A DNA stretch of 64,000 nt. Origin: Distichodus sexfasciatus (taxonomy: Eukaryota; Chordata; Actinopteri; Characiformes; Distichodontidae). Shown here piece after piece: positions 33,155-45,180 of this stretch. The notes below the pieces were generated by a model, which saw only the letters and a program-made list of their open reading frames with translations, searched no databases and was not told where the DNA came from. Every line of letters begins with the position of its first letter. The first letter of the stretch is position 1. The stretch is from the NCBI GenBank assembly GCA_032718565.1, contig JAVGVS010000013.1, positions 4,445,989 through 4,509,988 of the forward strand. The letters run 5' to 3'. Both the position numbers and the translations under genes were made by a program.

Positions 33155-34480
33155 ACGCACCGATCCAACTTTTTCAGTTCCGATACCGGCGTTTATACTT
33201 TGGGTACAAATACCCTTTATTATTAATCCAATAGCGCCAGCCAAATAAATTTGTATTTCTCTCGAGAGAGACATTCTTGTTTTTGAAGCCAAAGAAATAC
33301 TTGACTTAAATATCATTTCTCCAAATCAAAAAATAAATGTAATAATTACACACCCATATGTATATATGCTAAATTATTTATTATTAAATAAATTTCAAAT
33401 TATTCCGCTGAACACAGTTGTTTCATGCTTAGATGCCTCAATCCTGCAAGCTGAAACCATCAGCCACGCAGAGATCGAGAGCATAAAGGAAATTCAACAG
33501 TGTAATGGTGTGATTTGCTTTGGGTCAGTGTGTTGGCAGCTTTTTGCTTGTTCTGCTCATTGAATGCTCTTTACACACACGTACACACATAAGAAAGTGA
33601 AATTAAAAGCAACTCCTTCAGTGCAGACATGTATGTAGAAAATAACACAAAAAATAAAATAAATGGTGCAAAAGGTTGCAAAAAGTTCTATATCTCTGTT
33701 CTGTACATAGTCATATCAATATGTAGGAATTAGCGTGAACGTTGAACAATAAACCAGCTTTATCATAATGACACTTCCCATATGCGTGACTCTGCACGGC
33801 GAAACCAGTCGCTTGTCGCAACGGAGGTTTCCGAGAAAATTGGATTTTGTTTTTAGTGTTTTGAAACAGTGGAAGGTCTATACTGTACTGTTGTGAATAA
33901 ATTTCATGAAAAAATTTACCCTTCATCCTACAAACGTGACTTTCTTGAGGTGAGAATTCAATTCCAGCAGAATGTTAAAAGTTTCTGTTTTGACCGCTTA
34001 CTCAATATTTACGCTTAAATCCACTGGTTGACTAGCGGAAGATATTCGTGAATCCATCTTCATCTCCCCGAAGTTCAGTTAACCTAACGAGGTAGGCTAT
34101 CCGTAGGCTGTGGAATGCGCCGTGAGCTACCAGAATACAAACGAGCCGCTAATCGCATCGCCTGTGAGCGTTATTGGCGATAGTCAATCCGAAGGCAGAT
34201 TTCTCTGCTTTCTCACTTCTGGCGTGACAGGAGAAAAAACCCGAATTCTTTGAATGCTGATATCTCAGTCAAGCATGTCGCCCCATTCATTCCATATAGG
34301 TATCGCTTTTTGAAGCTTGATTTAAAAACCTACCAAAATTTATGCATAAGTTTACTGTTGGTTTACCACGAGGGTCACATTTACAGATTGTCTCCATAGA
34401 TCGGCCCAACGCCACCGATACTAAGATCCAGCTATTTGAGACGCTGTCGGACCGAGCTCTGAACCACATATCAGATCGCT
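33155..34480. mobile_element. family B element, copy 3 (interrupted by A)
   Basis: Left half 33155-33786 has 'acacccatatgta', 'cacagttg' and 'gaacaataaaccagctt', as in copy 1. Right half 34378-34480 has 'acagattgtctccatagatc' and 'gatccagctatttgaga'. It has the same orientation as copy 1 and a family A element at the same B junction. The start also shows a generic hAT-like 'gacgcaccgat' phrase. Confidence 0.55.
33787..34377 (-). mobile_element. family A MITE, copy 4 (indel-rich, nested in B)
   Basis: The left end is tgactctgcac and the right end is damaged (cgagggtca), in reverse orientation relative to copy 1. Compared with the other four copies it shows a dense scatter of 1-3-base gains and losses, for example 'gaccgcttactcaat' for the usual 'gaccgctctacttcaat', and lacks about 30 bp near the left end. 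Confidence 0.7.
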
Positions 34481-34624
34481 GCATTCCTAAGTATACATGC
34501 GAGAAAAAAAATGTATATACATTTCAAAGCTTTTTTGCACAATCCACCACTATACTCTTCCGCCAATGCATTCAAACCGCCAGAATCTCATAAAGCAACA
34601 TCACAACAGCGAAAAATCTTCATG

Positions 34625-35062
34625 ATTAAACCTATTACTGAATTTCTAGGAGTTCACAATGTTATAAGGTAACTATTAACAAATTCAGCCAATCCCACAA
34701 ATTAATTAGTACCATGCAATTTTGATCAATTACTACAACTTTATTAAAGTTTTTGACCAATCATTGATGTTTTTCCACAAAACGATGAGCTTAATTCATT
34801 ATGAACTTGTTACTTTTTAGAAGACGTGGGAAACGTGCGATAAAAACGCCTCACATTTACCTTCAAAAATAACTAACTAGTTAATAACAATGATAGTGTT
34901 TTTTCCCCTTGATTTTAATTAATTATTAAAGAATCATTATAAAGGGGGACAAAATTGCAAATCTTTCCACAACAAAAAACGCTTCTAAAAACACTGCAAC
35001 TTTCATCACAATTTTTTAGAAAAGCTGCCGCAAAATCAGGCATTTGAAGCCGCAACTCTCTC
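34625..35062 (-). repeat. family E element, near full-length copy
   Basis: The inverse counterpart of 5960-6405, ending 'gaaaagctgccgcaaaatcaggcat'. The two copies together define an element of about 440 bp with a conserved 'acgtgggaaacgtgcgataa' centre. Confidence 0.55.
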
Positions 35063-36505
35063 AAAAAAGGCCCGAAATCCTGGAGGGACTGATTACTACT
35101 GCTAATTACTGTTGCCACAGTTCTGCGTTTTCATGTTATTTAACATTCGTTTGTTCGTACTCTTGGCCCAAAATTGACCCCCAACCTGGAGAAGCGGCTA
35201 CTCCTGACATCGTCCTTCACTGTTCACTGCTACATTCCTATGCTTTGATCTAATCTTAAAGGACAAAGAGAGCAGACCAGACACACAGAGACACGGCTGG
35301 AGAGAAAGACACTGTAGCTGTCGGTTTTACAGCTCTGCCTGTATTTCACAAACTGACCAGGAGGGATTTTTTTACCAGAGCTCAGGACAAGCGACAGAGG
35401 TTTGTAGCAAGGTCAGATCTTTTTAAAAGAAAACTCATGCTAAACAAGGCAAAAAAAACAGAGCTGAGAGATGTAGCTCCAGTAATAAATCAATTCATTC
35501 ATTACCTGAAGACACTGGAACATTTTTCATGATCCACACTAGCGGTGGGAATTGATATTTATCAATATCAACGAGACCGCTCAAACCTCACTTCTCACTC
35601 GCTATTGCTACAAAGTTACAAAAACAGAGGCTGCCAAAACCGCATTTGGTGATTGACACAGGCCTTAATCAGAAGTAAACCTAAAAAGCCACTGTTTAAA
35701 AGTTTCTCCCAAAAACTGCTCCCAAAAAACTTTATATGGGACGTGAATGTCCGTTACAACAGCTTTCCACAGAGGAGCGGAAGAGAGAGCAAGAAAGGGC
35801 TCCATCCCACCTGAGAGAGAGAGAGAGAGATGCAGACAGAGAGAGACGGATGAAAGGCTTCCGCAGGGGAAGAGGAAGAAAGAGAGGGAGCGAGACTTGT
35901 GGGAGTTGATAATGGTGTGTGTTGCGAGCGGTGGGAAGTGTGGGGCTAGTCCACACTGGGTCAGTAGTGCTGCTGTCGGCCGGAGCAGCGCCGTGACTGA
36001 TTGGGTGAACAACGAGAGCAGGCCACGGAGCCACACGCACTCACCACCCAATCAATCAATTAAGCACGCGGCAGCCCCTCGGCATAATACTGCTGCCCCC
36101 ACTGGCTACTCAACACACACCGGTTACGCCCGCCTCTTACACGCTCATAACACACACACACACTCACTCACTTACACACCCACGTTAACTCTCACACACC
36201 GCCATACTTGAGTTGTGAGTAACACCCATATCAATCAACGTTGAGTTTACAAAGACTAATATCATTTTAGGTTTGCGTTTCCTTTCTACAGCGTGCAGTT
36301 TCCTTTCTGGTTCATTTTAGTGGAGGAAGGTTTTGCTCCAGGATATATGTTTGTTGGGTTCAGCTTTGAAGACTTAATAAGTTCATTTTGCTTGTGTAGG
36401 AATTTGGGAAATACAGAAATGTGCATTATGGACTGAATGCTGGAATAAAAAACCCAAATATTTCTAGGTATCCAGGAAAATAGCAGCGGTGGGACTCTCT
36501 AGACT
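35063..36505. other. intergenic, low-complexity purine stretches
   Basis: GA-rich sequence lies at 35813-35895 and CA-rich sequence at 36150-36200. No gene or complete transposon is recognised. Confidence 0.45.
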
Positions 36506-37145
36506 AGGGGTGGCACCGATCTGATACATGGATCAGATATCGGTCCGATAACGACTCAAATAGCTGGATCGGACATCGGTGGCATCGGGCCAATCTACGG
36601 AGCCGATCTGTAAGTGTGCGCACGCTCAGTTGATTACGCGTCGTAAACGACACTGCAGTAAAACTGGTTTATTGTTCGACATTCACGCCGATATGACAAT
36701 AAGCAGAACTAGCAATGCAACCACAAAAACAAATCACACCATTATACTGTTTAATTTCCTCAACAACACCAGCTCTCACTCGTAAGCTCTGTGTTCCTGA
36801 CGGTTTTAACGCCGCAGGATTAGGGACCGTCTCAAAATTACACAACTGTGTTTAAACAAATAGTTTTTGAGATGTTATTTTAATAATAAATAACTTAGCA
36901 TATACATATGGGTGTGTAATTATTACATTGTTTTGTTTTGTTATTACATTGTTGGAAAACTGTATTTAGGTCACGTATTTCCTTAAGAATAACAGATTAA
37001 TCTCAGTCATGTATTCAGACGTTTTTAAACATTATTTTTTGTTTAAAAAAGACTCAGAGACTGTATCGGATTTGTATCGTATCAGCACATATCCAAATTT
37101 ACAATATCGGCATTGTATCGGACATAAAGTGGTATCGTGCCATGT
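36506..37145. mobile_element. family B element, copy 4 (uninterrupted)
   Basis: From 'ggcaccgatctgatacatgg' to 'tatcggacataaagtggtatcg', the cleanest full copy at about 640 bp. Near 36608 it reads 'gtaagtgtgcgcacgc', the undisturbed site at which copies 1 and 3 carry family A. Confidence 0.65.
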
Positions 37146-38030
37146 CTACTCTACTCTAGGCACCGTTTCATTCGATTCGATTATAAAATGATTATTGAGG
37201 CATCCTGACGCATATATTTTCCAATGTGAAATATTCATATTCAAACTTTAATCATAACTATAATTAATCCATTCAAATTTAATTTAATGAATTTACTTCC
37301 TTGGTAGCTACATTTCTTTAGGATGAGATGTTGTACGCGTTAGATATGTTCAAGTCGCGTCCATTCACTACACTGGACCATTTAAAAGAAGCAACGATGA
37401 ATCACAGAGCATCTCGATAGTATCCTCAAGTAGGTAAATGCTGTCGCGCAGTAAAACTACAGCAGAACAGACTGTTTGGGATGCACCTTTAAAAGTCAAG
37501 ATGCAAAAAATAATAATAAGATTGTACATTATTTGCACATCTGCATAAAATTAACATGTTACTGGCGTAAATTTACTTGACAACCGGCCAATCACAGACT
37601 CAAGAAAGCTGATACGCAGTACGGCAACAGTACGACCAATTACAATTTTGAAAATCGATGTATGATGTTTATGAATCGATTCAGAATCATCCAAATCCCG
37701 CATCACGATGCATCTAAAAATCTATTTTTGGCCCAACTTAGTGACACAAAATAGTGATGGTGATGGTGACTTCTAATATTTATAATATCTAAACAAATAC
37801 TACACATCATATTTATAGGCCGTTTTTATTGTTAATAAAGATCACACCTTGGCACCAAAGTTTCACTTTCAACATGAATCTACATAAAGACATTTATCTA
37901 CAATTAAGAGAAATTAATTCATACATGTACTAGCAATACAGTTGCAAAGATATATTTTAAGGTGTTATTTACAATCTCTGTCCCAGTTCATTTCTTGCAA
38001 TCGAGTAAAAACTACCTTAAGAATTAATTT
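37146..38030. other. intergenic, AT-rich; one element end
   Basis: 37640-37740 ('atcgatgtatgatg ... cacgatgcatctaaaaat') resembles a transposon end. The rest is AT-rich and unrecognised. Confidence 0.35.
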
Positions 38031-38600
38031 AATAATGAAACCATAGCTGTTGCATAAATCACTTTTTAATGTTAAGCACATTCCGCGGTTATTATGCACT
38101 GTCAATGAAAACAATGAGCTGATCCGTGGGATAAAGTCGGGCTGAAACTGTCCCCTTTTTCCCTTCCTCTGTCCCACTTCTAAAAGCCGGCGCTGTCCAC
38201 AAGGCCATTATTACTGATGTCAGCCAATAACAAGACCCACCAAATCTCCCCCAGTCCCAGTTTTCCACCGGCGCTGACAACACTGATGGATCGCGCGCGC
38301 AAACCCGAGATGGGTCATTCATTTTTATTCAAATAAAATCATGTAAATCCTTCATCAAACTGGCCTGCTTCTCAGCACGGAGGAGACGAACATTCAGTTC
38401 TCAGATCAATTCCATTCCACCATCTTCTCACATCAGGAAAAGCTTTTTCTTTCTTTTTTTTAATCTATCGTGCATTCCGCCGGCTCCAACAGGGAAGCGG
38501 TGGATAAAACGATTTTCAGACTCATTTACTAATTAGCAGCTGGTGTAGAGCTCGCGCTAACGGGAGGCGGGAGCTTTTGTTAGTGAGGCGTCTAAGAGGC
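38031..38600. other. candidate conserved non-coding stretch
   Basis: Unique-looking DNA with 'aggccattattactgatgtc', 'gtgcattccgccggctcc' and 'catttactaattagcagctgg' (paired homeobox and E-box cores). Unverified. Confidence 0.25.
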
Positions 38601-38639
38601 AGCTTGTCTTAATTTGCCCTCGTACAGCCGCTTCCCCCT

Positions 38640-38940
38640 CTTCAGAGAGAGAGAGAGAGAGGGAGAGACTCTAATCATGATCTTACACAGCCCCCTGACA
38701 ACAAGCTCGCCCACGCAGGGCACTGCAACTTGTTTAATGATGGGGAGAGAGAGAGAGTTACAGGGAGGGAGAGGGAGAGAAAGAGGAAGTGAGAGAGAGA
38801 TGGGGAGAAGAGAAGACAGAGCGAGACAAAGCAGGGGAAAGAGAAAGACAGGCCAAAGGGGGAGGAAAGAGCTAGAGAGAAGAGAGAGAGAAAGACAGAA
38901 AGGGAGACAAAAAGCTAAGTGAGTAGGAGAAGGGGAAGAC
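38640..38940. repeat. GA-rich low-complexity tract
   Basis: About 300 bp dominated by gagaga and gggaga, with a short unique interruption at 38675-38745. An open frame through it is simple-sequence Arg/Glu and not a gene. Confidence 0.8.
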
Positions 38941-40019
38941 AGGAGGGTGACCATACTGTTCTATCGCTGTGACCTCTGTCTGTGGTTAAGTGTTAAATTC
39001 CAAGTGCAACATTTAGTGCTATAATCTGGAACTTGGTTCCACTGCAGCGCCGAAAGCAGATCTTCCTCTTTTTTGGCGTTATAATTAATGAATCTACTCT
39101 ATCATTTTCTGAAGAATGAAAGCAGTTTCTGCAGCTCTCCAAAAACACTCCTGAAAAACACTGCAGCAGTTACAAACGGAGCGCTTCAAACTGGGAAGCC
39201 GCAGATTTGGGAGACTTCACAGACGTGGTGCGGCTGCGTTTGACCCCCGGGAGGGAGGACGATCTGACTGATCCATTAGCATGAAGCTTCATTTGAAACG
39301 CGCTTGATGAAAGAGAGAGAGACGCCTCTGAAGGAAGCCTGGAGGGGAGCGAGCGAGGGAGCGCCGCAGCTAGCGAAGGAGCGGCGTCACAGGAGAGCCG
39401 GAGAGTCTTCATCAGGCTCGGGCCTGTCAGCGTGGCGAGAGAGCGAAGGGAGAGCCATCCCGGCTGAAACGCCAGCGTTTAATCACCTCCGAGTGAGATG
39501 TGAGCTTTAATCTCGGCCCGCGCTCCTTTGCGAGGAGCCACCTATTGGCTCTGACCGCACCAAGGCCGTCCCAGCAGAGCCGGCGCTCACCGTGTGAGGC
39601 ACGACCGCTTTGAACGATGACGATGATGCTAAGTTAGGGAGGCTTCACTCTGTTGTAGATGCTAGACACGTGGAACTAGTGCCCAATCATAATCCCCTCC
39701 CCACGCTAAGCCCTACCCCTAGATTTGGAGTGCCCTTGCTTTGTGGAAGTGGTGGGTGATGGTCGGGGACAGATTAAGGTGTACATGGGCCCCTAGGCTA
39801 CATTTTCTGTTAGCCACCCCCCCCGGCAGCCTGGCACACGTGGGGGCCCCTAGGCTTCAGCCATACCTAGCCTGTGCGTTAATCCGCGCCTGCCTGTAGC
39901 CATGTTTCCTTGGCTTCTGGATTGCAAGGAATTCTGGGAATTTTCATCTCCCCTCTGTTCTAAGTATAGGCTGTGATACCCTCTGTCTCTCCCAAAACTA
40001 CCGGGACGACCTGCCCGCC
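38941..40019. other. intergenic, no recognised element
   Basis: 39170-39640 is GC-richer with 'aggagccacctattggctctgacc'. Nothing is assignable. Confidence 0.35.
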
Positions 40020-40225
40020 GCAGATTTTAGGGCAGTTGGCAGTGCAACGGTTAGGGAGTAGGCCTCGTGAACGAAAGGTTGCCAGTTCAAGTGAAGTCAC
40101 GGACCAGTAAAGGTACCACTGAGGTACTCATGAGCAACGTACCGTCCCCAAGCACTGCTCCCTGGGCGCTGCCAAAAAGCTGCCCACTGCTCCTTCATGG
40201 ATGGGTCAAATGTAGAGGTAACGTT
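40020..40225 (+). repeat. tRNA-derived fish SINE, most complete copy
   Basis: The head 'ggcagttggcagtgcaacgg' and a B-box-like 'gttgccagttcaagtg' are followed by 'accactgaggtactcatgag', 'ctgcccactgctccttcatg' and 'gggtcaaatgtagagg'. This copy defines the order of parts for the family in this window. Confidence 0.75.
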
Positions 40226-40860
40226 TCGTCGACCCGAACACTAACGATGAGCTCATTTAAATGCAAAAGAATCTTTATTAAAGTTTTGTTATTTTATGTG
40301 CAAAGTCTAGTTGCTGTTTTCATTTTTAATCGATGCTGTGGGGTTGTTGATCATTAAATCAGTGAAGATCGATGTATCGTTACAGCTCTACTGTCTCTTA
40401 CGCCTCTGCGTACCGGTGTGCAGCTGGAGCGAGGGGTGGAGTGTATGCTCAGGTGAAGCTGTCTTTCTAGGGGTGTGTGTAGAAGGGCAGGGTGAGGGTG
40501 AATAGGGGCTGCCATCATCATCCGGGCTGGGGTGGTGCTGGTGGTGTGTGTGTGTGTGTGTGTGTATTGGGGGGGTTACAGCTGGGGCTGTTTGTCTGCA
40601 GCTGGACTCCATTTCTGTCAATTTAAAGCTCCCCACAAGAGCAGAGCTAGCATTCCTCTTAAAGCTGTCCCATATGAGACCAAGCTGCAAACACACACCC
40701 ACGTAAGAGCGTGTGTTTACACCTCCTCTCTCTCTCTTCTTACTTTGTCCTCTCACAAAAACACAGCTCCACGTCCCCAGCTCTCTTTTCTCCAACTACT
40801 GCAGGTACTGCTCTCGTTTTTGAAATGTGTCGTACGAGACCCTCTCTCTCTCTCTCCCCG
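40226..40860. other. intergenic; TG repeat and element end
   Basis: 40330-40388 ('aatcgatgctgtgg ... gatgtatcgttacagctct') resembles the end of a family C-type element. A (TG)n tract lies at about 40541-40564. Confidence 0.45.
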
Positions 40861-41135
40861 ACTCCGCCGCGGGGTCCCATTCACTCCCCCTGACCTTTCG
40901 GCGGTGCGGAATTATGCAGTGCAAAATATTAATATTCACCAGACCCCGACTGCTGACCCCCGACGTTCACAATGGTATAAACCCTCGTCTCCGATTGGCT
41001 GTGCGGTGGTCTTATTATAATGAGGGGTGCAGAAGTCAGTAGGACAGGAGCATGAGATATTAATACGTCTTATAAATCGGCCCCCGGGGGGTTTCCCGCC
41101 ACCCCTTTGTGCCACCCTGCGCGAAATATTCAAGC
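40861..41135. other. candidate conserved non-coding stretch
   Basis: Non-repetitive sequence with 'gcaaaatattaatattcacc', 'ctccgattggctg' (CCAAT-type) and 'gagatattaatacgtcttat'. Unverified. Confidence 0.3.
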
Positions 41136-41970
41136 CTCTCCCTCTTCTCCGGAGTCTCGTTCTGAGTATCGTTTCTCTTTTTTGCCCCTGGCTTGTGTTT
41201 AAGAGAATTAGAAGAAGTGTCGTCACTGAAGCCTTTTTGTCATTGAGTGTGTGAGGGACCGAGACTCTTTAAATGCACGCTATGTGAGTAAAGCCATTAG
41301 CCTGAGAGATGTGCGTGTGGGAAGGGTGGGGGTGGTCAGTTTGTGGGGTATGAGAAAGAGAGAGAGAGATCGGTCCTCTCCGGGCTCCCCGGGGGTCGCC
41401 GGTGTTGACAAGTCCTCGCTGGTTTGGGAGGGTTTAGGTTTCAGCTCCGGTCTGGAGGCTCGCCTCTGAAAGTGCAGCGCACAGGAAGGAGACCTCTGTA
41501 AGGGTCAGCCTCCAGACAGCTTTGGAATCTGAACCGAAATCACTTCATCTTGCTGTATTTTGACTGCTGTCGTTCTGTGTTAAACTTTGGCTGGGTAATT
41601 AAACAAAAATGTAAGGAGACCAAATTGTAGAATGTTTCAGAATGAAATCTTGCTTGTGTCAATAATGTGTGCGTTGGTGAACTGAAGCTTAAAAATAGCT
41701 TTAACCTGCACCAAAAAAAAAAAAGTTTAATCGTAATTAAGAAAATTTTAAAGTATATTTTTCAAATTGTCATAATATTGATTTGAACTTGCTGCATAAA
41801 TATATTATTTTTTATATTTTTCTAACTCACATTTTTAGTAGTTGATTCATCAACAGCGTGAAGTACTTGATTAATTTATAAGTATTATTTATTGTTAAAA
41901 TATGCTTTGCACTTGATTATTATCATTATAAGCGACTTTCACTCTCTACTTGACTACAGTTATAACTAGA
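41136..41970. other. intergenic, no recognised element
   Basis: GC-rich to 41500 with a short GA run near 41355, then AT-rich. No gene is seen. Confidence 0.35.
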
Positions 41971-42375
41971 GATGCATTTGAAGTGAATGGGGAAAGAAAG
42001 AGGGATGATAAAAGCAAGAAAAAGACGAGTGCCAGTCAACATGGTGGTCACAGGTGTTGGGTGATAAGGGCTGATGCTGAATGTCGAATTTTGTAGCTGT
42101 GACATAAAAACTGGTCAAGAAGAAAGACTATTAAAATGCATTGAAGTGAATGGGGAAAAAACGAGGGATGATAAAAGCAAGAAAAAGACGAGTGCGGGTC
42201 AAAGCGAACTGAGATGTGTGTTGATTGAGGAGGTGCCATAAGAACCATGTTGACTATCGTATAAAAACGGGCAGAAGAAAGCTTTCGAATCCCAAATGCT
42301 ATGTAGTCTTAATGGAAGAAAATGAATGGCTTCTTATGGGGAAAAATAAACGACGGATGAAAGAAGGATGAAAAA
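41971..42375. repeat. tandem repeat of about 163-bp period
   Basis: The phrase 'gaagtgaatgggga' followed by 'gatgataaaagcaagaaaaa' and 'gacgagtg' occurs at about 41981 and again at about 42143; a more degraded third unit is near 42319. The first two units are close copies. Confidence 0.7.
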
Positions 42376-42429
42376 GACACCTGTAGACTTTGAGGTAAGT
42401 GATGTTTAAAAATCCCAAAACGTGTAGGA

Positions 42430-42757
42430 CTGGTTTCTTGCTCATGGATTAAGCCTAGTCTTGGACTAAGTTGTAGTACCAGTGGAGATTTACCATTCAA
42501 ACTCAATGCTAGTCTTAATCCTTGACTGAGAAATTGGCCTTACGTTCTGTAATAATAATAATAATAATAACAAAATTGACTGTGTTATGGGCCGGTTTCC
42601 TGCTCATGGATTAAACCTAGTCTTGGACTAAGTTGTAGTTTCAGTGGAGATTTACCATTCAAAATCAAAACTAGTCTATTAAGCCTACACCTAAATTAGC
42701 TTTCATACTGCCTTTTAGTCTAAGACCAGGCTTAAATCTTGTTCAAGAAACCAGCGC
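42430..42757. repeat. family D, two tandem copies
   Basis: Two units begin 'ggactggtttcttgctcatg' and 'ggccggtttcctgctcatgg' and share 'agtcttggactaagttgtag' and 'gtggagatttaccattcaaa'. The second ends 'tcaagaaaccagcgct', complementary in style to its start, so D is a short inverted-repeat element. An (AAT)n tract lies between them at about 42551-42569. Confidence 0.6.
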
Positions 42758-42768
42758 TGTCACATATG

Positions 42769-44921
42769 TGACTCTGCACGGCAAAACCGGTCGCTTCTCT
42801 CAAATTTCCCAAATTGAGTTATTATGTTTTCATAAATCAGCCTTCAAAACGATACCTATATGGAATGAATGGGACGACATATGACTGAGATATCAACATT
42901 CAAAGGAGTCGGGTTTCTCCTGTCACGCCAAGTGAGAAACGGAGAAATCTGCCTTTGGAGTTGACTATCGCCGTAGCACTCACAGACGCTTGGTGCGGTC
43001 GCGGCTACGTTTGCATTTACGGTAGCCTACGCTGCATTCACAGCCACACGGATAGCCTACCTGCGTTAGGTTAACTGAACTCGGGAGACGAAGATGGATT
43101 CCGGAGAAATATCTTCACCAGGGTTCTTGCAGGTTTCAGTAAGTTAAATTTAAGATCTTTTTAAGACCTTTGAAGACCATTATGAGTAAAATTTAAGACC
43201 AACACGATACATTACTAAAAATATTCGAATGATACCAGAAATTCTCAAAACTTTCTATTTTTATTAATTCAGTATTAAAACGGAATCAAAATGTTTGAAA
43301 CTCTCACTCTACATTATCTAGCCTATTAATTATCCTATTGGAATCAACATGTTGAAAGCTGAATGCTGAATGTTGAATATGAATATACAATTGGCATGCT
43401 GAATATGAGTGTGAATCTGGCGTGCACTAGTCTACTGGTTTTCACCCCATGCATTGGCTATATGCCGACTGAAAAATCATTAGGTTTTCATTTCCGTAGG
43501 ACACGATGCTATCGCACAGATCATACGATATACTGCTCTATCTGTGTGTGAGCTGGTCAGTGCGTGAACACAGAATAAACAGCTAGCCAAACTCGTTCAA
43601 GAGCCAGGGACGTGAGCGCACTGCTCCATTATTTTCTGGCTTCAAAGTTGACAGGTGAAAAGCGAGTAAAACTGACACAAAACGTACTGTACAAACTTAC
43701 AGCCTGACTCATAAGTTATGGAGATCGCTATGTTAAACCAGCCTAATACAGTGACGTTAGCTTAGATCTAACAAACATTTAGCAGGCTAACTGAAAACCG
43801 CATCGTTAGCTGAACAATGCATGGCATTAACCATACAAAGATTAGTATAACACTCTAATCGCTAACACTTTACGAGTGAATGAAGAAACACTGTTCACTA
43901 ATATTACGTCTACAGCAAGGAAATATGTAAACTAAAGTGAGAGACAGCTCTAAGACACTGCTGTCCAGGGCATGAGAAAAAATATAAATTAGCCTATATG
44001 GTTGTTATTCTATGGGACACTGATATGGAACGGTGCTTCAACTTTGCAGCGAGTCTTATGCCTACTGCTGGGGACAGCTTGTAACCAGCTGCCAAAATTG
44101 GCATTATCGAGCCAAGTGTCGTTAAACAGACACTTACCCGTCTTTAAAAACGATACTCTTGACAACAGTGCTCTCAAATTTTCCAGTTAGTTTGGTGGGA
44201 GATTGGGGGCGCGAGCAAACACGCGCTTGCAGGTAAAACCTATTTCAGACCTCACCCGAGTTTAACGCCCGATTCAGTCGCTCCGTCCTACATCAGTGCA
44301 CTACATAGGGTGTAATATCATCAGTTGTGTGTCCTATGTAGTGCACTATACAAGGATGTGGAAGGCGTTTGGAACTCAGCCTCAACTATAAGTGAAAATC
44401 TTTTTTTTTTTCTGATTGGCCAATAGCTCGCGAATTCAAGGATTAGTTCTACAGCGTTTTAAAATTTTATTTTCTGCGGACAACGCTTCTTAGGAATGAA
44501 CGGAGGCAAGAATTTTAAGACTTGGGTAAATTAAATTTAAGACCTAGGATGAAAATCTGGGCGATTTTAAGACGTTTTAAGGCCTTACATTTAACTTTCT
44601 GAATTTTAGACTTTTTAAGACCCCGCAGGAACCCTGCTTAGTCAACCAGTGGATTTACCGTAAATATTGAAGTAGAGCGGTCAAAACAGAAACTTTTAAC
44701 ATTCTGCTGGAATTGAATTCCTCACCTCGAGAAAGTCACGTTTTTAGGATGGAAAAGGTAAGTTTTTCAGCCAAATTTATTCACAACAGTACAGTATAGA
44801 CCTTCCACTGTTTCAAAACACTAAAAACAAAAATCCAAAATTTTACCCCACGTAACATAAACGGCCGTTTTTCTCTGAAACCTCTGTTGTGACAAGCGAC
44901 TGGTTTTGCCGTGCAGAGTCA
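42769..44921 (+). mobile_element. family A MITE, copy 5 (split by hAT-like insert)
   Basis: Terminal sequences tgactctgcac and gtgcagagtca, with internal phrases such as 'acaagcgactggttttgccg' at the right end. 42769-43118 and 44637-44921 together make one element, interrupted by a 1.5-kb insertion at the 'atcttcac' motif. Confidence 0.75.
43119..44636. mobile_element. hAT-like element inside family A copy 5
   Basis: Begins cagggttcttgcagg and ends gcaggaaccctg, inverted repeats of the hAT CAGGGTT type. Both subterminal regions repeat 'ttaagaccttt / tttaagacc'. It is about 1518 bp with no long reading frame, hence non-autonomous. Inside, 44290-44350 has a small inverted repeat around 'cctatgtagtgcactat'. 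The expected 8-bp duplication is not visible: the left flank reads atcttcac and the right flank cttagtca, where uninterrupted copies read atcttcacgctagtca. Confidence 0.75.
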
Positions 44922-45180
44922 CATTTTGTGTTTCACAATCTTTGTTTTGTTGGAAACTATTTTTTCAAATTGATCTCAGATTTTGCATGAAGTTGTGACA
45001 GTTTTCGAACAGAGCAGACCTCTCTACTGACACAAGTAACCCTAGAGGACAAAAATAAAGAAAACATTTTACTGTGCAAATTAAAAGACCATGTTGTAAT
45101 CAGTAAAATCTGATGTCATGAAGAGCTAAAAGCAGTCTGAGCAGAGCAGGAGAAATGTAAGTGAAACCATGTTTTTGTTC
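44922..45180. other. intergenic, no recognised element
   Basis: Short AT-rich segment between repeats. Confidence 0.3.

Noticed and set aside
38614..38922. Open frame of about 100 codons in GA-rich DNA
   Set aside because: Simple-sequence translation (Arg/Glu/Gly) with no family similarity.
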